Assembly: GCA_024642205.1 (NCBI GenBank)
Contig: JAHEBQ010000039.1
Coordinates: forward strand, 1-61,075
DNA from: Planctomycetaceae bacterium
GTDB taxonomy: Bacteria > Planctomycetota > Planctomycetia > Pirellulales > Pirellulaceae
Reading direction: 5' to 3'
Length of the DNA stretch: 61,075 nt
Each line of letters starts with the position of its first letter. Position 1 is the stretch's first letter. The translations under genes were made by a program, and so were the position numbers. The notes under the pieces were generated by a model that worked only from the letters and a program-made list of their open reading frames with translations, was not told the DNA's origin and did no database searches. This document shows positions 56,039-61,075 of this stretch, piece after piece.

Positions 56039-57114
56039 CGGGCCACCGCGAATTGCCAACGCGACAGGTTGAACTGATAAATCTCCGTCAGAATCGTGCG
56101 AATATCCTTGGTCAGCGACCATCTCGGATAGTGATCCTGAAACTTGCTGATATCGCTTACGTACCAGATGTGATCGCCGATTCGATTGTCTTCTTCGTAA
56201 ACGTATTCAAGTGGGCGGGAGGATATCTCTTCACAGATGCGAATGGCTTCCAACATCGAACAGTGGCTGAATCGTCCGCCGCCGATGTTGTAAACTTCAC
56301 CACAACGCGGTGCCCGAAAGAAGTGGTCGAACGCCTGGATTAAATCGTAACTGTGGATGTTGTCACGAACCTGTTTGCCATGGTAGCCGAACACCTGGTA
56401 TGGTATTCCGGTCATCGTGCACTTCATCAAGTAAGCCAGGAATCCATGGAGTTTTGCGCCGCTGTGATTGGGACCGGTCAGGCATCCGCCGCGGAAGGTG
56501 GCCGTTTTCATGCCAAAGTATCTTCCGTATTCCTGAACCAGGATGTCGGCAGCAACTTTTGACGCGCCGAACAGGCTGTGTAAACTGCTGTCGATGGACA
56601 TGCTCTCCGGAATGCCGTTGTTGAATTCATGGGAGGGGTCAATTTCCCATCTCAGTTCCTGCTCGATTAGTGGCAGGCGATTGGGCGTGTCGCCATAGAC
56701 CTTGTTCGTTGAGGTAAAGATAAAAACCGCTTCCGGGCAGTTTTGACGCGTCGCTTCAAGCAAGTTTAACGTGCCATTGGCATTGACTGTAAAATCCATC
56801 TGGGGATCTTGAGCTGCCCAATCGTGAGAGGGTTGCGCCGCGGCATGGACAATCAATTCAATGTCATTTCCAAATTCACGAAAGAGGTTGTTGATCAATA
56901 CGTCGTCACGAATGTCGCCGTCAATATGTCGGTAGTTGGTTCCAAGTTCAGATTTCAATTGCTTTTGTTGCCAAAACGTTGACGCATCCGGTCCAAAAAA
57001 CGCTGCGCGGAGGTCGTTGTCGATCCCGAGAACCGTCAGGCCCCGTTTTGCAAAATGACGACTGGCTTCCGAACCAATCAAACCTGCGGAGCCAGTGACG
57101 ACTGCAATGCTCAT
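56035..57114 (-). CDS. NAD-dependent sugar epimerase (CDP-paratose 2-epimerase-like)
   Basis: A 359-residue extended SDR enzyme. The NAD loop is [17 protein letters not shown] at the N-terminus, [18 protein letters not shown] follows, and the catalytic Ser/Thr region is [18 protein letters not shown]. An [19 protein letters not shown] segment stands where a YxxxK is expected, with Ser-Lys retained. TNKVYGD and the closing [17 protein letters not shown] recall the CDP-paratose/tyvelose epimerase group. The Tyr of the canonical YxxxK pair is replaced by Phe in LFGASK, which is odd for an active SDR. Coupled (ATGA) with the WecG-type glycosyltransferase. Confidence 0.88.
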   Translation of the reverse strand: MSIAVVTGSAGLIGSEASRHFAKRGLTVLGIDNDLRAAFFGPDASTFWQQKQLKSELGTNYRHIDGDIRDDVLINNLFREFGNDIELIVHAAAQPSHDWAAQDPQMDFTVNANGTLNLLEATRQNCPEAVFIFTSTNKVYGDTPNRLPLIEQELRWEIDPSHEFNNGIPESMSIDSSLHSLFGASKVAADILVQEYGRYFGMKTATFRGGCLTGPNHSGAKLHGFLAYLMKCTMTGIPYQVFGYHGKQVRDNIHSYDLIQAFDHFFRAPRCGEVYNIGGGRFSHCSMLEAIRICEEISSRPLEYVYEEDNRIGDHIWYVSDISKFQDHYPRWSLTKDIRTILTEIYQFNLSRWQFAVAR

Positions 57115-57509
57115 GAGTTGCTCAACAAAGATGAAAATTCAAGGTGCAAACCGTCGATAACCCCGTCAGGATAAAACAAATGGGGCTTAAGCATGTCGGT
57201 TTGCGGTGTGAATTTCACTATAGTTCCCGACAAAAACCGGTCAAGCAAAAGTTATGGGTGCCCGTTTTCCATCGTTGGAATCACCAAGAAACCCGTTGCC
57301 GGGTATGGTTGAAATCTCTGTAACGAATGGAAGACCGTCCACTGGTCGTATTTCGCATGGAAGGATGTTAGCCGTAAGCCCGGGCTAAATCCTGTTCTGG
57401 ACCCTGTGAATCAAACTTGTTTTCGGAGAGAATTCCACGTTAGTCGCGCCGGTTCAGAATCCAGGCGTCAACTCACTCTCGAATTACTGGGGTGCCAAGG
57501 ATCTATAAG
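57115..57509. other. Divergent gap epimerase / small membrane protein
   Basis: About 395 bp; nothing coding is supported. It should contain promoters for both flanking genes. Confidence 0.4.
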
Positions 57510-57932
57510 GTGCGACAATTCTCGATTAAACGCCTGTTGCTGGGAATGTTTATCACCGCACTCTTGCTGGCATTTGTGGCCCGCGAGCCATTGAATGTCG
57601 GGCTTGCAGCGTCGTTTTGCGTCGGCAGCTGGGTGGGAATTCTCGCACTCAGTTTCCTGTCGATCAGTAATCTCGTCGACACCGTGATGGCTTCGATTCA
57701 GGATAAACGAATCGGCGGACTTGCCGAGCGATATCGGTGGGCGTACCTCGATGGCTTCATCGCGATGTGGTTGTTTTTCACGATCGTGATTTCGAATTTT
57801 GTACTTGAAAACAGTATTGCCAACGCCCGAAATCTCATCTGGTGCGGTTGGACCGTTTGGATTCTCGGTCTGGTCGTAATGGTTGGCCTGATTGTAAGGC
57901 GGCGCAGAAATCGCAGAATGGATCTGGAATGA
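57510..57932 (+). CDS. Small four-helix membrane protein, unassigned
   Basis: A 140-residue inner-membrane protein. The GTG at 57510 (RQFSIKRLLLGMFI) is preceded by AAGGA at 8 nt; a GTG six codons earlier overlaps that site. The start RQFSIKRLLL is a recurring opening of small planctomycete membrane proteins. Hydrophobic segments lie at about 8-25 (LLLGMFITALLLAFVA), 30-55 (LAASFCVGSWVGILALSFLS), 80-100 (FIAMWLFFTIVISNFVL) and 110-130 (WTVWILGLVVMVGLIV), ending in a basic RRRRNRR tail that should face the cytoplasm. Function unknown. Confidence 0.65.
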   Translation: MRQFSIKRLLLGMFITALLLAFVAREPLNVGLAASFCVGSWVGILALSFLSISNLVDTVMASIQDKRIGGLAERYRWAYLDGFIAMWLFFTIVISNFVLENSIANARNLIWCGWTVWILGLVVMVGLIVRRRRNRRMDLE

Positions 57933-57947
57933 ATGGTTCCCGTTTCG

Positions 57948-59153
57948 TTACTTCTCAACGCTGAACTTGTGAACCGTCGTTTGACGATAGATCTGGCCTG
58001 GCTTCAGAAGTGTCGAGGAAAACGAGGCCCGATTGGGAGCGTCGGGAAAATGTTGGGTCTCCAGGCAAATCGCCCCATACTGGTTGAATCCACCACTGCC
58101 AGGTTGGCCATTGAGGTAGTTTCCGGTGTAGAACTGGATTCCCGGTTGAGTCGTTCGGATTTCCATGCGGCGACCCGATTTGGGGCAACGAACCGTCGCC
58201 GCCAGACTCAGATCACCACCTCCAGATCGAAGAACGTAATTGTGATCGTAGCCCACCGGATCGGACTTGATCTCATTCAGCCGAGCCCCGATCCTGGTTT
58301 CGGAACGAAAGTCAAATGGTGTTCCTGCCACGTCGGCCAATTCGCCGGTTGGGATCGACTGCTCATCAACCGGCAAATACTGGTCGGCTTCCAGTTTCAA
58401 CAAATGATCGGCGATACTTCCCGATCCTGCACCGCACAAATTCCAATAATTGTGATTTGTCAAATTCACATGCGTTGGCTTATCTGTTGTCGCCGTAAAG
58501 TCGATTATCAATTCGTTGTCATTGTTCAATACATAATCCACGGCGACATCGAGATTTCCCGGGTAACCCTCGTCGCCGTCGTCACTAACCAGGGAAAACC
58601 GAACACCGACGGATTTTGCCTCTTTGTCGAGCAAGCGTTCCGATTTCCACATGCGTTTGTCGAATCCGACTTTTCCTCCATGGAGATGGTTTTCGCCATT
58701 GTTGGTGGCCAACGTATACTCGGTGCCATCAATGGAAAATTTTCCTTTCGCGATCCGGTTACAAAACCTCCCAACCGTACTTCCAAAGTAGGACGTACAG
58801 GCTTCGTAACCTTCCATGTCTGTGCAGCTTAGTGTGATGTTTTCCTGTAACCCGTTCTTGTCCGGTGCACGAAAAGCTGTGACCAACGCACCATAGTCAA
58901 TCATTTCCAAAACGTAACCATTGGAATTGCGACAAATGTACTGCGTAACTTCTTGACCAGCTTTGGTTTTGCCATAAGGACGGGTCACGATTTCCATTTG
59001 AATTGGCTCTTGATTGATGACGTTCCCTGTCGAATGGTGTGAAGAGCTCACGAACGTGCTCTCGGCTGTCGCGTCATTGGGGGCATTGACTTTCATTGAG
59101 ACGGTCACAAAGCAGCCAATAATAAACGCAGACAAACAAAATCCGAGCTTCAT
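57948..59153 (-). CDS. Secreted galactose mutarotase (aldose 1-epimerase)
   Basis: A 401-residue enzyme with a signal peptide (MKLGFCLSAFIIGCFVTVS), so it acts in the periplasm or outside. The mutarotase fold shows MIDYGALVTAFRAPDKNG, YFGSTVGRFCNRIAKGKFSI, the His-containing NGENHLHGGKVGFDKRMW, THVNLTNHNYWNLCG (second catalytic His), GTPFDFRSETRIG, YDHNYVLR and the catalytic Glu near GAICLETQHFPDAPN. It interconverts the anomers of galactose or other aldoses. Export suggests use on sugars released from polysaccharides. Convergent with the preceding small membrane protein gene, 15 bp apart. Confidence 0.93.
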   Translation of the reverse strand: MKLGFCLSAFIIGCFVTVSMKVNAPNDATAESTFVSSSHHSTGNVINQEPIQMEIVTRPYGKTKAGQEVTQYICRNSNGYVLEMIDYGALVTAFRAPDKNGLQENITLSCTDMEGYEACTSYFGSTVGRFCNRIAKGKFSIDGTEYTLATNNGENHLHGGKVGFDKRMWKSERLLDKEAKSVGVRFSLVSDDGDEGYPGNLDVAVDYVLNNDNELIIDFTATTDKPTHVNLTNHNYWNLCGAGSGSIADHLLKLEADQYLPVDEQSIPTGELADVAGTPFDFRSETRIGARLNEIKSDPVGYDHNYVLRSGGGDLSLAATVRCPKSGRRMEIRTTQPGIQFYTGNYLNGQPGSGGFNQYGAICLETQHFPDAPNRASFSSTLLKPGQIYRQTTVHKFSVEK

Positions 59154-59837
59154 GATTTCTCCAACGGTCAGCTAGCTTAAATGCCCGACTGTGTTGCGAC
59201 AGCTGGCTTCAATGCTTGCCCCAGGAATGCTGATTCAATACCCCGCACGACTCCCGCCTGTGAGAGCATCCTTTCCGAATTAGCGAGACATTATTGCCCG
59301 TCGAAAGAGTGCCAGCAAGTCATTAATGCAGGTTATTGTAGCAAGAAAGCTCATATTCAATCAGTTAACGGTTCTGATTACGCCGATGGTGGTTTCCCAG
59401 ATTGCCTGATCCGCACGGTTCCTGCGTTGTCGCAGAAATCGGTCGATAAGATTCGATCCTTTCGGTTTCGATGTGGCAGCTCACAAGGCGGCAGCCCGTG
59501 TTCCGCTGCAGCCAAGAATTAAGGTTGTTCGTCCACCACTCAACAAGCAATTTTTAACGCTGCACCAGCCAGACCAGAACGACCGTCCGCTCGGACCGGG
59601 AAAACGGGAGGAGCTCGGTTGGTTTTCTTGACAACGGTGCACGGGGCCCGGCTTTGGTCGGGCGCCAAGATGCATCATTGCCATCTCCAATCCACCGGAT
59701 CAAGATCGTGGCACAAAGTGAGACGTTGCCTAAGCGCAAAAGGAAAGCCGCAAGCCAGAATTGGCTTGCGGCATCTCAAGGTGGGTTACAGGGTGTTCAG
59801 GAAAAGTCGCCGACTTCATTGTGCGACTTCGTTGAGC
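59154..59837. other. Gene-free gap
   Basis: About 680 bp without a supported gene; apart from the terminator at its right end nothing is recognised. Confidence 0.45.
59741..59773 (-). terminator. Rho-independent terminator after the DUF11 repeat gene
   Basis: Perfect 11-bp stem GCCGCAAGCCA/TGGCTTGCGGC with a 4-nt loop; on the minus strand it is followed by TTTCCTTTT. It lies about 65 bp past the stop at 59838. Confidence 0.87.
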
Positions 59838-61075
59838 TTATCGGTTGAATTCGGTTCCGAAATCGTTGGAACCGACTTCTGGTTTTGCATCTGTCGAGTT
59901 GACGGTGGAAGCCGCTGGTTGAATCGTTTCACCAAAGAAACGTGTTGTCCCTTCAGCAATTTCACGAGAGTCAGAGTCTTCGCAAATCAACTGGGCGCGG
60001 AAAATATGAGTCCCCGCCTTCATTGCTTCAGCTGTTACCTTCAGCGTCATTTCCTGTCCTGGATCAATCTGCACAATTGGCGAGAACAGAACTTGCCCTG
60101 GTACGATCCGGTATTCCAGACCACTCGCGATTTTCGGCTCGATGCCTTCTGAAAACTGCATGACCAGATTCACGCCTTTGGCGGATTTGCTTCCGCGGTT
60201 TTGAACGGTGATTTCGTAAGGAACTTCTTCGCCGGTTGGCAACGGTCCCTTCGGATCGGCAACCGTCAATACCAGGTCTGCGATCGTCTCGACCGTTGTC
60301 AGACAGGCACTGGAGGCGGCCAAATCACCACGTCCCCGGGCACCGACTTCAAGTTGCAGATCACCCGAAGCATCCAGTTGGCAATTGATTTTGTAAGTTC
60401 GTGTCTGACCCGGTTCCAACGTCCCAACCGGCCATCGCATACCGCCGTCGATCAACTTGACTGCTTCGACTCCGCTGATGTATTTGACGCCCGAGGGTAG
60501 CGCGACTGCGGAAACAATCTCGTTCGCCGTTGCGTCTCCGCTGTTGGTAATGACGACGGAATATTCAGCGACACTTCCTGCGTACTTCAGGCCTGGACCT
60601 TGAAGTGCAATTTCCAGATTGGCTCTTCGAACGGTCAATGCACGCTCAGCCGACGTTTTGAGGTCGCCTTCGGCAGCGGCGGTCGCAACGAGGTTCAGTT
60701 CGCCAGCGGTTCTCGCCAACAACTCAACCTGAAAGTTCTTTTCTTTGCCTGCTTCAATGTGGCCCAGTGAGGCACGTTCGCCCCCGAGGGCTTCAGGAAG
60801 CATGACAATCACGTTTTCCGCGTCTCCGGTTCCCGGGTTTCGGACGGTTACGTGATAAAGGGCAGTTTCCCCGTAAAGCACCTCAGGAGGCCCGGCGATA
60901 CTCATTTCAAGTCGGGGCTCCGTCACATTGACGATCGTCTTTCCGACACGCGGCACCAGCGTCCATTCGACGCCGACTTCAAAAACGTCTGCTTTTCGTG
61001 GAACAGCCGTGATGGTAATCGACTGGGACGAATTGCCCGGGATCCTGTCGATGCTCCAAACCAGCCGAGCCTGAT
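59838..61075 (-). CDS. DUF11-type repeat protein (5' end outside window)
   Basis: The frame is open from the right window edge to the stop at 59838 (412 codons seen), so the N-terminus is missing; an internal GTG at 60956 is not the true start. The visible part is four or more Ig-like DUF11 repeats of about 110 residues, each with a strand pattern such as YHVTVRNPGTGDAENVIV, YSVVITNSGDATANEIVSA and YEITVQNRGSKSAKGVNLV, followed by an LEPGQ/IEAGKE turn. These modules are common in large planctomycete envelope proteins and usually form extended stalks. The C-terminus is a short polar tail (AASTVNSTDAKPEVGSN). It ends in its own terminator. Confidence 0.85.
   Translation of the reverse strand, partial: QARLVWSIDRIPGNSSQSITITAVPRKADVFEVGVEWTLVPRVGKTIVNVTEPRLEMSIAGPPEVLYGETALYHVTVRNPGTGDAENVIVMLPEALGGERASLGHIEAGKEKNFQVELLARTAGELNLVATAAAEGDLKTSAERALTVRRANLEIALQGPGLKYAGSVAEYSVVITNSGDATANEIVSAVALPSGVKYISGVEAVKLIDGGMRWPVGTLEPGQTRTYKINCQLDASGDLQLEVGARGRGDLAASSACLTTVETIADLVLTVADPKGPLPTGEEVPYEITVQNRGSKSAKGVNLVMQFSEGIEPKIASGLEYRIVPGQVLFSPIVQIDPGQEMTLKVTAEAMKAGTHIFRAQLICEDSDSREIAEGTTRFFGETIQPAASTVNSTDAKPEVGSNDFGTEFNR

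Noticed and set aside
1..61075. tRNA genes, CRISPR arrays, insertion sequences
   Set aside because: No TTCGAATCC-type T-arm with matching acceptor stem, no regular repeat-spacer pattern and no transposase was found on reading either strand.

Overview
The window reads as a chromosomal segment of a marine-type planctomycete, most likely of the Pirellulales. The lineage signs are a prepilin-type DUF1559 protein, an N-terminal LEER-RLLA motif on a giant secreted protein, small non-ATG-started membrane proteins, a multihaem cytochrome fused to HEAT/TPR repeats, DUF3592 and DUF11 proteins, and short gene runs on both strands separated by sizeable gaps. The species call is inference. No tRNA, rRNA, CRISPR array, transposase or phage gene is visible, so this looks like core chromosome rather than an island.

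Layout. 1-5.5 kb (mostly minus): a DUF3592 protein cut by the window edge, an LptF/LptG-type permease, a small basic protein with its own terminator, and a GT39-type glycosyltransferase. 6-15 kb (plus): a DUF1559 pseudopilin-like protein with terminator, a small methyltransferase-like protein, a 1723-residue surface protein with terminator, and a zinc alcohol dehydrogenase. 15-20.3 kb (minus): the most unusual locus, a BamA split into a POTRA-only lipoprotein and two tandem beta-barrel proteins. 20.5-22 kb: an unassigned protein with a DUF2971-like C-terminus. 22-32 kb (plus): octahaem cytochrome, nitrilase-family hydrolase, alkaline phosphatase, diacylglycerol-kinase-like lipid kinase, kdsA, and a transglutaminase-like lipoprotein.

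32-45.4 kb: a GH10-like protein without recognisable catalytic residues (minus), purC (plus), then a motility/regulation block on the minus strand (flhA, a FliA/WhiG sigma factor, a DUF4272 protein, flgM, and an FHA-GAF-PP2C phosphatase), and an MscS channel on plus. 45.4-49 kb (minus): tdh-kbl-ltaE, giving two routes from threonine to glycine. 49-57 kb (minus): a DUF6265 protein, PPi-dependent phosphofructokinase, Xaa-Pro peptidase-accB-accC, and a coupled NDP-sugar epimerase/WecG-type glycosyltransferase pair. 57.5-61 kb: a small membrane protein, a secreted galactose mutarotase, and a DUF11 repeat protein cut by the right edge.

Taken together, kdsA, the LptF/G-like permease and the BamA pieces argue for a genuine outer membrane with Kdo-containing lipid A, and the sigma-28/FlgM/FlhA set for a flagellated life stage. 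Six Rho-independent terminators are clear from perfect or near-perfect hairpins with T-tracts. The best candidates for new biology are the split BamA locus and several family members that appear to have lost catalytic residues (GH10-like, transglutaminase-like, alkaline phosphatase C-terminus, metalloprotease-like segment).
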